Positions 1-18,559 of a DNA stretch of 64,000 nt are shown piece after piece. A model generated the notes under the pieces. The model saw only the letters and a program-made list of their open reading frames with translations. It was not told the DNA's origin and made no database searches. The stretch is from Halocaridina rubra. Its lineage: Eukaryota > Arthropoda > Malacostraca > Decapoda > Atyidae. Every line of letters starts with the position of its first letter. Within the stretch, counting starts at the first letter, position 1. The position numbers and the translations under genes are program-made. The stretch is taken from assembly GCA_037179515.1 (NCBI GenBank), contig JAXCGZ010001920.1, positions 105,001-169,000 on the forward strand. Reading direction: 5' to 3'.

Positions 1-87
<87 letters not shown>
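1..87. repeat. (AT)n / (GATA)n microsatellite
   Basis: (AT)n to about 51, then (GATA)n to about 87; truncated by the window edge. Confidence 0.98.
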
Positions 88-88
<1 letters not shown>

Positions 89-223
89 CTCCTAAAGAAT
101 TAGAACCTGACTTTACACAAAATATTAAATCCTACAGTTTAATTAAAAAAACACATAAATTGTACATCTTGATTTTATATAAAGTAATTTAATTTTATAT
201 GCAAACCCCATAGTGAAAATAAC

Positions 224-308
<85 letters not shown>
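224..308. repeat. (CT)n microsatellite
   Basis: Uninterrupted CT dinucleotides for about 85 bp. Confidence 0.98.
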
Positions 309-311
<3 letters not shown>

Positions 312-659
312 GAGTAAACTTTAAGATGAATAAATAGAATGGCGACTTTCATTGTAACCTCCGAAATCGCTCTCGTAGGTTACGCTTTCATACGCTGCAG
401 AACATCTTGCTATATTTATTTAATGCGTAAAATCTTCTGCATATGTGTGATTCTTGGATTGGGGCTGATAATCCAGTACTGCTGGGGAAGGTGCACAGCT
501 GTAGGTTACGACGTAGCTCTCTCTGGATAAGGAAAAAATCGACATGAAAACTCGTTTGCTATACCCAACTGTATGGGATATCTTTCGCTACAAGACTTTC
601 CTAGGTACAAACATGAGAATACTGTATCTCCAGTTACACACATCGCAGAATCGTTCAGA

Positions 660-741
<82 letters not shown>
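660..741. repeat. (AT)n microsatellite
   Basis: Uninterrupted AT dinucleotides for about 80 bp. Confidence 0.98.
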
Positions 742-745
<4 letters not shown>

Positions 746-987
746 CTAGCGGCAGTCGCTCGAAGCAAAACAGCCCCATTCAAAAACAAAGAATGAGTGC
801 TCTAGACAATCGTTTGACGATCATCGTTGAGCCATGAACGATCATCGTTGAGCGATAATCGCACCGAGCATAACGTACCTTTATATTAAATATGGGTAGA
901 AGATACCGCACATACAATCAGGAAATATGCATCAAAAGTATATATCTAATTAAATATTCTACAATGAATATCAGTTTTACGTTTTGG

Positions 988-1217
988 ATTGTCTGGACAG
1001 TGTTAGTAGTCACCGTGGCTCAAACGGTAGCGTCCGCGATTCTGAAGCGTCAGGTCGAGGGTTCGCGCCCCGTCACGGTCTGAGATTAGCAAGGGCATGC
1101 ACTCAGGGTAAGGATTACATCTGCCAAAACAAGTCCTTCGCAAGAAGGCAACCGTCCTAGCCCTTGGTAGAAAAGGGAGTCCGTGACGTAAAACCGGAAC
1201 ATTGTCTGGACAGTGTT
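988..1217 (+). mobile_element. tRNA-derived SINE with 17-bp target duplication
   Basis: Body about 1005-1200. tRNA-like head with A box (TGGCTCAAACGGTAGCG) and B box (GGTCGAGGGTTCGCGCC), then a conserved tail (CTTCGCAAGAAGGCAACCG, CGTAAAACCGG). Flanked by the direct repeat ATTGTCTGGACAGTGTT at 988-1004 and 1201-1217. Best-preserved insertion of a family with at least six further copies here. Confidence 0.9.
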
Positions 1218-1343
1218 GTAGTCGTGAGACAGGGTTTGGTAATGGGAAAGGAGCAATGGTAGAATCCCCAGGGTGTTTTTCTGGGGATTCCCTTGCTATG
1301 AAACTCATTTTTTACTTCAAGCCTTCTTGAAAATCGCGCTTTA

Positions 1344-1527
<184 letters not shown>

Positions 1528-1680
1528 ATGAGAAAGGAAATTATAAAAAAAAAGACAATATCGGGATGCATTTCCAAGCCAGAATCTCTTGAACAAGACT
1601 TGCCGAGATCATAACAAAGGAAAATCTTCTATCCAAGTTTTCTTTGGCGCATGGTTGCGATGTCGGACCTCTTTTTCTTT

Positions 1681-2130
1681 GGTAAAATATGAACTGGTTA
1701 ATTACATAATCACTTTAAGGACGTAGTTCCTGAAAGTAGACTTAGGAGAGAAGGTTGAATGAAAATAGTTTAAGTATTTAGGTAAAATCTGAACTGGTTA
1801 ATTACATAATGACTTTAAGGACGTAGTTCTTGAAAGTAGGGTTAGGAGAGAAGGTTGAATTAAAAAAGTTAAGTATTTAGGTAAAATCTGAACTGGTTAA
1901 TTACATAATCACTTTAAGGACGTAGTTCCTGAAAGTAGTCTTAGGAGAGAAGGTTGAGTGAAAAAAGTTTAAGTATTTGGGTAAAATCTGAACTGGTTAA
2001 TTACATAATCACTAAGGACGTAGTTCCTAAAAATCTGAACTGGTTAATTACATAATCACTTTAAGGACGTAGTTCCTTAAAGTAGGCTCAGGAGAGAAGG
2101 TTGAATGAAAAAAGTTTAAGTATTTGGAGT
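1681..2130. repeat. 100-bp minisatellite upstream of the first kynureninase exon found
   Basis: Unit begins GTAAAATCTGAACTGGTTAA and contains CTTTAAGGACGTAGTTCCTG. Four near-full copies plus one truncated to about 50 bp. It ends about 50 bp before the exon at 2180. Confidence 0.92.
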
Positions 2131-2179
2131 AGTAATTTTAGTAGTAGTAATAACATGAAAATATTTTTTCTCTTTCCAG

Positions 2180-9126
<6,947 letters not shown>

Positions 9127-9925
9127 ATCTGCCTCTTTTAAATTTTTCGAAGAGGGTGACATTTTCTTTGCTGTGATGTCGAAGTGAGTGTAATTGTACA
9201 AACTTTTTTATGTTTTATATTGAAATTTTGGTGTTTATATTAGCAAATGGTGCTTAATGTAGTTTTAATTTTGCTGTTGTGTGTAGTATTGTTATTATAC
9301 TGCTAATTAAGTTGATTACTAATAAATATTATCATAATTTTAAAGAGTTGAATGTAGGTGTGTTGTTATTAGAGCAGTTAGATGCTAGTTCAACAGTAGT
9401 TAAAAGTAGTTGGTATTAGTGACAGTCTTTATTTTCTTATACTTGATATTTTCTATTCTTTACTTGGAGTACCACTCTATGAACTTCAAGTGTAGTAAGC
9501 AATAGCATGTGTGTTACCATAATCAGTAATTATGTGTATATAAGAATATTGTAAGATGAGCTGTAGTTAACGTTGTATGAAGAGCAGTGTCCTCATGTCC
9601 GTGTTTTGTGATAATCATAGTTTTGTGTTTTTTAACAATGACTCCATATGATGCTGTTCTCGGTCATATACTCTGGACTCTTAAGTATAGGCTTCCTAAA
9701 TAACCAAAACCAATAAGTTTTTAGCATAAATATCATTGTCTTGATACTTTATGAGGGATGCCCACCGTTTAATTGCTTCTATATATATTCTGTATAAGTT
9801 TAGTATGTTGTTATATATAAAAAAAAAACAGGAATTGGTTTAACCATGTGCCTGCACTGTTTACAGTGTGCGAATTGTCTTTTTATTTCATGTTATAGCT
9901 ACTATGTTTTGCTCATTATAATAAA
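9127..9925 (+). other. Kynureninase 3' UTR and downstream AT-rich DNA
   Basis: No further coding signal. AATAAA occurs near 9319-9324 and at 9920-9925; either could be the polyadenylation signal and the sequence alone does not decide. The stretch is otherwise unique AT-rich DNA. Confidence 0.45.
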
Positions 9926-9977
9926 GTCTACACGTATTTCTCAATATGTCTCCTATTCTATTGCGCTCCTTATGATT

Positions 9978-10171
9978 GGTTTTACGTCATGGACTCCCTT
10001 TTCTACTAAGGGCTAGGACGGTGCCTTCTTGCAAAGGGCTATAGTTTTTGCATGTGTGATCATTACCCTGAGTGAATGCCCTTTCTAACCTCAGACTGTG
10101 TTGGGTCGCGAGCCCTCGATCTGACGACTCAAAGTCGCGTAGCGTTATCTCTGCCAAGTTGACCACTAACT
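9978..10171 (-). mobile_element. tRNA-derived SINE copy (diverged)
   Basis: Reverse-strand copy of the same family (GGGCTAGGACGGTGCCTTC, TCGATCTGACG). It lies just downstream of the likely kynureninase 3' end. Confidence 0.85.
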
Positions 10172-10540
10172 ATTCTATGTAAACAAATTTATTATAAACA
10201 TCCAGAGAGACTTCAGGATTTTCTTCAAAAATTATTTAGTTCTACTGGCTTGCTAAGATGGATTATTTTCACTTTAACTTATGATAACTGTTAAAGAGTT
10301 TGCTTGCACTTACAGCTTAATATTCCTGGCTTAATATTGGGTTGATAAAGAAAAACCATAAGAGCATATGCAATTGAAAAGTATTTTTTTTATATAATCT
10401 AAAGAAAATTTACGTAGTCTTTTAACTTTATCACCAGAGTATCAAAGGTATTGAAAATACTTTATGGACGATGGGATAAATGAGTTGGGGGTTGAGGTAA
10501 ATTCTTTAGTTAACTTGGTTTTTCATTCATACATACATAC

Positions 10541-10668
10541 ATATACCTTGGCTGTTTCCCCCTTAAATTGGGGGGTAGCCGACATCAAAAAAGGAAAACA
10601 GTTTGGGGAGAAGTTATTCTCCCCCCCACTCCCCTTCTTCTTTGACGTCTCACAGGAGGTTGCCATCC
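10541..10668 (-). mobile_element. Short LINE-end fusion element
   Basis: On the minus strand the LINE leader segment (GACGTCAAAGAAG, GAGAATAACTTCTCCCCAAA) is joined directly to the LINE 3' end (GATGTCGGCTACCCCCCAAT to CCAAGG), with no coding part. It ends against a (CATA)n run. It looks like a non-autonomous internal-deletion derivative of the 15.2-18.5 kb element. Confidence 0.75.
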
Positions 10669-10699
10669 TAATATATATAAGGATTATCGGTAGAGCTCT

Positions 10700-12184
10700 A
10701 TAGGTGTTTCACAAAATGCTACGTACATATTTGTGCATGAACTCTATCTTCATCATTCTCTCGGATTTTTGCCATTCGTATTTGAGATTTAGCATTTCTG
10801 GATTATGAATTAGTTGTGATTAAATACACGGCCGACTATTTAGAAATTCTTAAACGCATGGTAGTTTAGAGATAACAAATTTCTAATCTTTTCTCAGTAG
10901 AGTAGTTTGTTGTTGATATGTATGTTATCTAAATCCTCATTTATCTCAATTTATAATATATAACACAAACCTAGTGAGTTATATATTAGTGAATTCTTAT
11001 GCCTATGATTACATTACTTTCACTTGTTTTCAGGAACTAACAGCCGACGGTTGTATTATGGAGTATACTTGCTTTTTTTCCTTGAATTTCAGTTATGGGA
11101 AATTTATATTTATTTTTCCTAATACTCTTGTGTGTGTAAATGGCATTACGAGGGTTGACATGTATCAGTATTGTTATCGTATACCTATTTCTTTACAACA
11201 ACTCTCTCCACTTATTCATGGTTTGATGGCAGATACTCATGTGTTATACGTACCCGTGAACGGGCATTGACAAACCCTTATTTTGCTGTCATTGTGATAT
11301 CACGTTATCTAAGATTCAGAGAAAATGCAAACAAAAAGTATTTCTCGTGGGACCAAACACTTCTTCACGAAAACTAAATAATAAGTCATAAACACACCCA
11401 CCATTTGCCTACTGTGACAATAGAAATTTCAGTTTTGATAAAGCCACTCTGTTTTGCCTTGTGCATCCCTATAACTCCACTCATAACAATTTCAGTGAAA
11501 CTTTCTCCTACTTATCGACTTTATCATCCTACGCCTCCTACTGTATTCGAAATGTAGTGGGACTACAGTGCACTCTAAATTGTGTACACCAGTAAAGCTC
11601 AGGATCTTGACAGCATCCCCATAAAGGACCTTATTTAACTATTATTGTTCACCTGGGCTTTCTTTTTTCGTCTCTTCAAGTAAGAGTTCTACGAAGTTAT
11701 ATGAAATAATGACATCCGATCGTACCTTAGACACATGTGGTGTACCCTTAAAAGGGACTGAAGGGGGACCTATGTGATAACCCTAAGGTATTCCAAAGGT
11801 ATATGGTAGGGTATGGCACGGAAATCTGTTGGAAAAGCTCTTTGGCTTCGGCTTTATTCCAGCCTAACAAACTGACAGATGGATGTGAAAGTACTGCCTA
11901 AATGCAAGACCACACTCCTAGGTTAGTGTGAACTAAACTTAACCCACGTCAATCCAGGTATAACCAATTTATGGCTTTACATGTTCACATTTATTAGTTA
12001 GTTGACTCTATCCGCGTATGATATAAAAACAAATTCATTCAAGGGAACACAATCTCATTCTTCAAATTACTCTCTTCTGAACTTTTTCTAATATAATTGC
12101 GTACCTTGTGGTCATCTTGCAACCACATAAGTATAGAACTAGGTACTCTGTTCTAAGTATCCTATGTCAGAGAAGCGTATCATA
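10700..12184. other. Intergenic AT-rich DNA
   Basis: No open frame with coding character, no recognised repeat. Lies between the convergent 3' ends of the two genes. Confidence 0.5.
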
Positions 12185-12688
12185 TTTTAGGGCAGTGGTT
12201 CTCAACCTGGGGTCATGATATATAAAAAAAAAGAATAAGAAAATAGTATTATGGTCGACTTTTAAGGCTAAGTCAGAATTATTCTGCTCATAAATTTCAT
12301 ACTTGATAATAAACTGAATGTTTGAATTTCAGTATATAAAACTTTTTTTTTCCCATATTTCATTATTTTACCTAAACTAGTTACGAATCGCTACCTTAAG
12401 AATAACGCCGGAAACGAGAGCCGGGCAGAAACTAAAACTTAATACTAGTCACTAGCATATTATTCCAAAACCTTATACTCATTTCAGTTAATGTAAAACC
12501 AAAAAGTATTAAATATATTAACTCTATAATGCATGTAATTTTAATATTAATCTTATATTTTTTATGATCATTGGCCTAGGCATGTACTGTGTGTGTCAGA
12601 AGCACTTTGGGGGAGGTGGGGGTCACGAGTCTACTAATATTGTTTGGGGGGTCACGGTCCAAAAAGGTTGAGAACCACTGTTTTAGGG
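12185..12688. mobile_element. hAT-type MITE with 8-bp target duplication
   Basis: Element 12193-12680 has terminal inverted repeats CAGTGGTTCTCAACCT and its complement AGGTTGAGAACCACTG. It is flanked by perfect 8-bp direct repeats TTTTAGGG (12185-12192, 12681-12688). The termini and the 8-bp duplication are typical of hAT transposons. No transposase is encoded in its 488 bp. Confidence 0.92.
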
Positions 12689-13099
12689 TACACAATGAAG
12701 CACCTCACTAGTCATGGGATTGGTAAGTTGATACTTATAATGACACGCCATTAAAAACGACATTCTGTCATCACCTGTAACTTACTAAAGGTCATTTATA
12801 TAGCAGGACTTAGCCAATAACCGTGCAAGTAGTAGCATGTTGATGGGTTTTCTCTCTCTCCCAATGTCTGCTAAACCAACCAGTTATGCAGGATTTACAA
12901 TAATTTATGTTTAATAGAATGACTTCACGAAAGTGATTACAGTACTTATAAAACGGATGAAAGTTTCTTCAATGTGTACCAAATGGTGAGTTCTCTTTAA
13001 ATGTCGGCGTGGTGTTTATTAACCTAATTGTGTTAACAAATAGTGCATTATGTTAATAATTCCCTGTCTCCTCTTTATTTGTTCACTGACACTGATCTT

Positions 13100-13350
13100 A
13101 TCTTTTCTTTAACAATATAATTGTAATCAGAAAATGCAATTTCCTCACTTAGGAATTTCCAGTTATCAACTGTTCTTACACTAAAAAATAAATCCTTTCT
13201 AATATTTTGCAAAGAAATCCCAGCGTAATCATATCAAATTATTGTTCCATGTGGACTACAACAAAACCATGAGGGTATTTAAAAATAATTTCCATATTTC
13301 AACTATTTCTTTCTGTTTACGTGATGGTAGATACGACTCCTTCAAACTAT
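13100..13350 (-). mobile_element. CR1-like LINE 3' fragment
   Basis: Resembles the 6.5-kb remnant (CCTCACTTAGGAATTTCCAG, TTATCAACTGTTCTTACACT, GTGATGGTAGATACG). No open frame. Confidence 0.5.
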
Positions 13351-13419
13351 CCTTATAACTAAAAATAATAGTGTAAGCCTTTCCTTCATCGGTGTGTGGC
13401 TAGGCAGTGACCTCTTCTC

Positions 13420-13860
13420 TTGGGTTATGCAAGTCGTTCAAGACATTGTTTTCCTAAACAATTCTGCTGTATATTCGTCAATTTTATCGCCATTAGCACT
13501 CGGCGTTCACTACTTAATCATGGTGTAACAGCTTTCGCATATATTATAGCCTCACTAACACTGTCTCCAGCAAATTCTTTATCATTGATCCAAACTGACA
13601 ATAATTCTACCGCTTCCATTACTTGAAACCTATGCTTCGTTAAATAGTCACTCCTTTAGCCACGGTAGCCACCTTTAAGGCCTCTTTATTCATGAGAATA
13701 GTACAGATGGTCGATTTCGCCATGTCACACTGCTTGGCGAGATCAGAAACATGAACATCGTTCTCATGTTTTGCTATTAATTCTTTCTTTGTTTCCACAG
13801 TAATACATTTAGGTTTTTTCATGTCACTATCAATGACACTTTTTTTTGGGAGCCATAATG
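13420..13860 (-). pseudogene. Tigger/pogo transposase N-terminal remnant
   Basis: Encodes KCITVETKKELIAKHEND, VSDLAKQCDMAKSTICTIL and NKEALKVATVAKGVT, the CENP-B/Psq-type DNA-binding domain of Tigger transposases. After a frame change it continues MEAVELLSVWINDKEF and GDSVSEAII. A run of eight A near the likely start puts MAPK out of frame with the rest, a probable one-base insertion. The DDE catalytic domain is missing. Confidence 0.85.
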
Positions 13861-14728
13861 AGGGCTAATTTAAAGTAAAAAGCAAAAATAACCTTTTAAA
13901 TCTACAACGAAAGAACATCAAACGATCGTCACAGTGTGGGTACCAATGCAGAACTGAGAGCAAACACGTGGTATCCCGGGTAGATGTGCGTTCGTATCTC
14001 AAGAATTGTTCCCATGTCGATTCAAAATCAGTTCAAAAATTGTGATCGTAGGTCAATTTGTTTATGGTTGGATGCATTGTATGTGAAGGATTATGTACAT
14101 ATCACCGTATCCAGCCTTCCTTTTTAGGCATCTTTTTAATTTTTGGATAACTTTTTTTCTGATAGTTTTTTATTTGTATTGAATGCAAAAATAATGTGCA
14201 GGATACACAGCCTGATCAGGACAATGGCCACACCTAAACTGTTCAAGAAATCTCTCATTGGATCCATGTGGCTATATCGATTGTCATACACATTTTGTAC
14301 ATGCACACACAATGGCTGCGATCCCCCTGTAAGAAGGTGGCCATGTCAAAGTGCACACATTCATCAGAAACTAAACCTACCTCATCCATGATATTTTATT
14401 CCACTGACATGTATCATTACATTCTCGGGTGTTATTAGACATGCAGTGTGGCATATATGTTGATAAATTTTCCATCTTCGGTGATTAGCATAGCGCGATT
14501 TATTGTATTATTTTTCCTAATTCCTTGTGCCATAAACTTTGTGGATCAAATGTTTTTGAACAGGAAAACGAGTGACTAAACAAATCGTTGCCAGAGGCCG
14601 CTGTTACTTTAATCACAAAACTACTTGAAAAAATAATTATTCTTCCATTTGCATCGAGATAAAATATACATAGGCATAAAACGCATTACAGAACAGGATA
14701 GAACAAATATAATTGTAAAGGAAATGTA

Positions 14729-14735
<7 letters not shown>

Positions 14736-14764
<29 letters not shown>
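14736..14764. repeat. Short (AT)n tract
   Basis: About 28 bp of AT after an A-run. Confidence 0.9.
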
Positions 14765-15816
14765 GACTAAAAAACCTTTGTCAGATGTCACCATTATCTT
14801 TATTAAAAAAACTCTGAAAATATTTTCTTGTAAAATAAGAAACTTAATAGACAAACTTTACTACTCACCCTGGAAACGGGTCCAGGAATAAACAATGAGA
14901 ATCACTACATCCTAGAGTTCCACTATGAAAGAAAAACCAACCTGAGTAATCAAAGAAACCAACTCAGACCAGGAAAACATGCAACAGATTTTCAGCACAA
15001 ACTTCCCAGTTATTCCCTCGTTCCTCATTCCCCATTGACCTGCCATAAATCCCTTCATGCCTTACCTGCTCAGCACAACCTCCCCACTACCATCACCATG
15101 TGACCTACCATTATCACTCTATTGTATAAACATTGCGACAGATTATATTCCCCGAAACTTGTTAATGCAAAGCAAAAACAAAATGATTAAAAAATTCAAA
15201 AGCTATTCTATTCTATCTACCTTGGCTGTTTCCCACTTTAATTGGGGGGTAGCCGACATCAAAGAAAGAAAACAATAAGGGGATTACTTTGCTCTCTGGA
15301 CAATGACGAGGGAGCTAGCAACTGCTCAGATGGCACTGCTGGAGTGCCACAGCCCATCCTCCTGGCTCTTCCACAACCTGTGTCGCTTCACAACTGCCAA
15401 CTCCTCCTACTGCCCCTACCACAGGGCTACCTCTGTAAGATGCAGACCCGTGGTAACAGCAGATGCCCATCAGAGCTGCGTCACAATCGCTCGCCACTCA
15501 TTCCTATTCCTAGCACGTTTGCTTGCTTCCCTCACATCCATCCTCCTATCATTCAGGGCTCTCCTTACTCCATCCATCCACCCAAACCTAGGCCTCCCTC
15601 TAGCATTTCTCCCATCAACTCTCGCATTCATCACATTTTTCAGCAGTCTTTCATCATCCACCCTTTCCACATGGCCAAACCATTTCAGAACATTCATATC
15701 CACTCTGGCTGCAATTTCTCTCCTCGCACCCATTCTTGCTCTTACCACTTCATTCCTAACCCTATCTAACCGAGATACGCCAATCATACTCCTCAGGCAT
15801 TTCATCTCAAACACAT

Positions 15817-17004
15817 TTAGTTTCCGTCTCTCACTTTCATACCCCATAACTCTGATCCATACATCACAGTTGGCACAACCACTTTCTCATACAAAACTTT
15901 CTTAACATTCATTTCCAACCCTCTATTCTTCATCACTCCTTTCAACGCACCCAACACTTTACATCCTTCATTCACTCTGAGACACACATCTGCTTCCACT
16001 CCACCATTTGCAGCTATAACCGAGCCTAAATACTTAAACCGATCAACTTCCTCAAGTGTCTCTCCATTCAACATAACATTCAATCCAGCACCATCCTCAT
16101 TTCTTGTACACCTCATAACCTTACTCTTTCCCACATTCACTCGCAACTTCCTTCTCTCACACACCATTCCAAATTCTGACTCTAACTGACACAGCTTTTC
16201 CTCTGAATCTGCCACCACCACAGTATCATCTGCAAACAGCAACTGATTCAGCTCCCACTCGTTATCATCCCCATCTACCATTCTCAAACCTCGACCACGC
16301 ACTCGCTCATTCACCTCTCCTACAACTCAATCAATATACAAATTGAACAGCCATGGTGACATCACACATCCCTGTCTAGGTCCCACACTCACTGGAAACC
16401 ACTCACTCACTTCATTCCCTACCCTATCACAAGCTCTACTGCCCTCATACAAACTCTTCACTGCATGCAACAATTTACCATTAATTCCATATAAGCTCAA
16501 AACATTCCACATAGCCTTTCTATCAACTCTATAATACGCTTTCTCCAGATCCAAAAATGCAAAATACACATTTTTACCCTTTGCTAAATATTTCTCACAT
16601 AACTGCCTAACTATAAAAATCTGATCTATACAACCTCTACCTCTCCTAAAGCCACTCTGCACTTCCGCAATCACATTTTCTGTCTTATCCCTAATCCTAT
16701 TAACCAGTATCCTACCATACACTTTTCCTACCACACTCAACACACTTATACCCCTAATATTACTGCATTCATACACATCTCCCTTACCTTTGTATAGGGG
16801 CACTATACAAGCAATCATCCATTCCACTGGCACCATTGATAACATAAAGCATATATTAAACACTCTCACTAACCATTCCAATGCAGTCACACCCCTATCT
16901 TTAAACATCTGCGCTCTCACACCATCCATTCCAGGTGCTTTACCTGCTTTCGCTTCATACAGTGCCCTTTTCACCTCCTCTCTTGTAATCTCTCTCATTT
17001 TCAT
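15817..17004 (-). pseudogene. Reverse transcriptase domain of the LINE, interrupted
   Basis: Motifs in order: GKAPGMDGV, IVPLYKGKGD, SGFRRGRGCIDQIF, palm motif A FLDLEKAYYRV (Tyr where Asp is common), motif B GPRQGCVMSPWLFNLYID, and catalytic FADDTVVVA. An in-frame TGA follows NLYID (near 16326), and the frame is lost between YGSELWG and the C-terminal RRKLNVFEMK block (about 15817-15847). This copy cannot make an intact protein. Confidence 0.88.
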
Positions 17005-17354
17005 CTACCATTACTGGCACTTGAACACCCCCCACTGCCACTATAGCTGCCTCTCTGTCTTCCTCAACATTCAGCAAGCACTCAAAATATTCTGCCCATC
17101 TTTTCCTTGCATTGGTCCCTCTTAACATCTGTCCATTCACATCTTTCACTGTCTCTTCCATCCTCGATCCACCCTTCCTTACTCTCTTCACTTCTTTCCA
17201 AAACTTCTTTTTATTCTCCTAATATGACCTACTAAAATCCTGTCCCCACCTAACATTTGCCAACCTCTTCTCTTCCTCTACCTTCCGCTTGGTTTCCACA
17301 TTTTTCTCCCTATATCTTTCATACTTCTCCCTACTTTTACACTGCAGTCATTCC

Positions 17355-18369
17355 TCAAAAGCCCTCTTTTTCTCTTCCACCTTCATTTTCACCACTTTCA
17401 TTCCACCACTCGCTGCCCCTCCTCATGCCATCTCCAACAAACCTCTTTCCACACATACCACTTGCATGTCCCACAAAATCTTCTTTCATCAACCCCCATT
17501 CCTCCTCTAACTCCCCAACTTCTCTTTCTTTCACCCTGTCATATGCCACTCTCAGCCTCTCCTGATATTCCTGTCTCCTCTCTGGCTTTTTCAACTCTTC
17601 CACCTTCACTATTTCCCTTCTACATCCTCCCACTCTATTTCCCCACTCTTTTGCTACTACCACTTTTGCTTCAACCAAAAAATGATCAGACATCCCAGCA
17701 GCCACACCCCTAAATGCATGCACATCTTTCACTCTACCAATCATGCTCTTTGCTACCAACACATAATCCATCAATGCTCTTTCTTTCACTCTTCCATGTA
17801 TACTTATTAACTTCTTGAAAAAACTATCACCTATCACCAACTCTTGCTCCACACACATATCCAAGTCTCTCGCCACTCTCATTCCCACCTGGTACCCCAT
17901 ACTTTCCTACACCTTCTACTTCTCCATCACCCACTCTGGCATTCAAGTCACCCAACACAACTATATAGTTCCTTCTACTCAGACCATCCACACACCTAGT
18001 TAGCTCATTCCAGAATTCATCCCGCTCTTCCTCACTTCTCTCACATCCTGGCCCATACGCACTAACAAAAGCCCAACATTCCCTACCTATCCTAGCCCTA
18101 ACCCACATCAGCCTAGATGACACTTCTTTCCATTCCACTACCTTATTTACCATCCATTCACTCAGCAATAATGCCACACCTTCTCTCGCTCTCCCCCTTT
18201 CAACCCCAGACACCCTACCTGTCACATCACCAAATGCCACTTCTCCTTTTCCTTTCATCTTTGTCTTACACAATGCAAATACATCCATCCTCCTCTTACC
18301 AAACATATATCCAATCTCACATCTTTTGCTCTCTATCGTACTACAACCACGCACATTTAGACACCCCAA
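17355..18369 (-). pseudogene. EEP endonuclease domain of the LINE, frameshifted
   Basis: The N-terminal part (18369-17827, GCLNVRGCSTIESKRCEIG to GDLNARVGDGE) and the following part (17900-17355, ALMDYVLVAKS, MSDHFLVEAKV) are in different frames, so at least one frameshift separates the catalytic GDLNAR and SDH motifs. Confidence 0.85.
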
Positions 18370-18559
18370 AACTAGAGTTTGGGGAGAAGTTATTCTCCCC
18401 TCTTCTCTCCTTCTTTGACGTCTCGCAAGAGGTTAATAAAAGGGGGGGGGATTCCTAGTCCCCCCCACCCCGTCCACTTTTAGTCGCCTCTTACGACACG
18501 CAGGGAATACGTTAGGGCTATTCTTTGATGCTGTGCCCGCCACCACAGGGCAATAAATA

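Larger units (their letters stand above)
15214..18556 (-). mobile_element. Nearly full-length non-LTR retrotransposon, broken
   Basis: Reads on the minus strand from a GC-rich leader (GTCGTAAGAGGCGACTAAAA near 18490) to a 3' end CCAAGG followed by a short TAGAATAG-type tail. Order: endonuclease/exonuclease/phosphatase-like domain (18369-17355, GCLNVRG, FVSAYGPG, VVLGDLNARVGD, MSDHFLVEAKV), linker, reverse transcriptase (17004-15817), C-terminal domain (15847-15470, FEMKCLRSMIGVSRLDR, RGRPRFGWMDGV). Such endonuclease segments are often misannotated as craniofacial-development-protein-2-like. The clade (RTE-like?) is not settled. Confidence 0.9.

Noticed and set aside
1012..1085. Possible tRNA gene
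   Set aside because: A and B boxes are present but it belongs to a dispersed SINE with tail and target duplication; no clean cloverleaf was evident.
1003..1308. Minus-strand 101-codon open frame, also similar frames at 8.0 and 56.6 kb
   Set aside because: They are read-through of SINE copies (shared LRRTCFGRCNPY string), not genes.
1681..2130. CRISPR-like array
   Set aside because: Head-to-tail tandem units without unique spacers, in a eukaryotic intron/upstream region.
15242..15905. Plus-strand open frames of 175 and 200 codons
   Set aside because: They are antisense to the LINE C-terminal domain, whose homology is on the minus strand.
17257..18458. Plus-strand Ser/Pro/Leu-rich open frames
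   Set aside because: Antisense shadows of the LINE endonuclease region.
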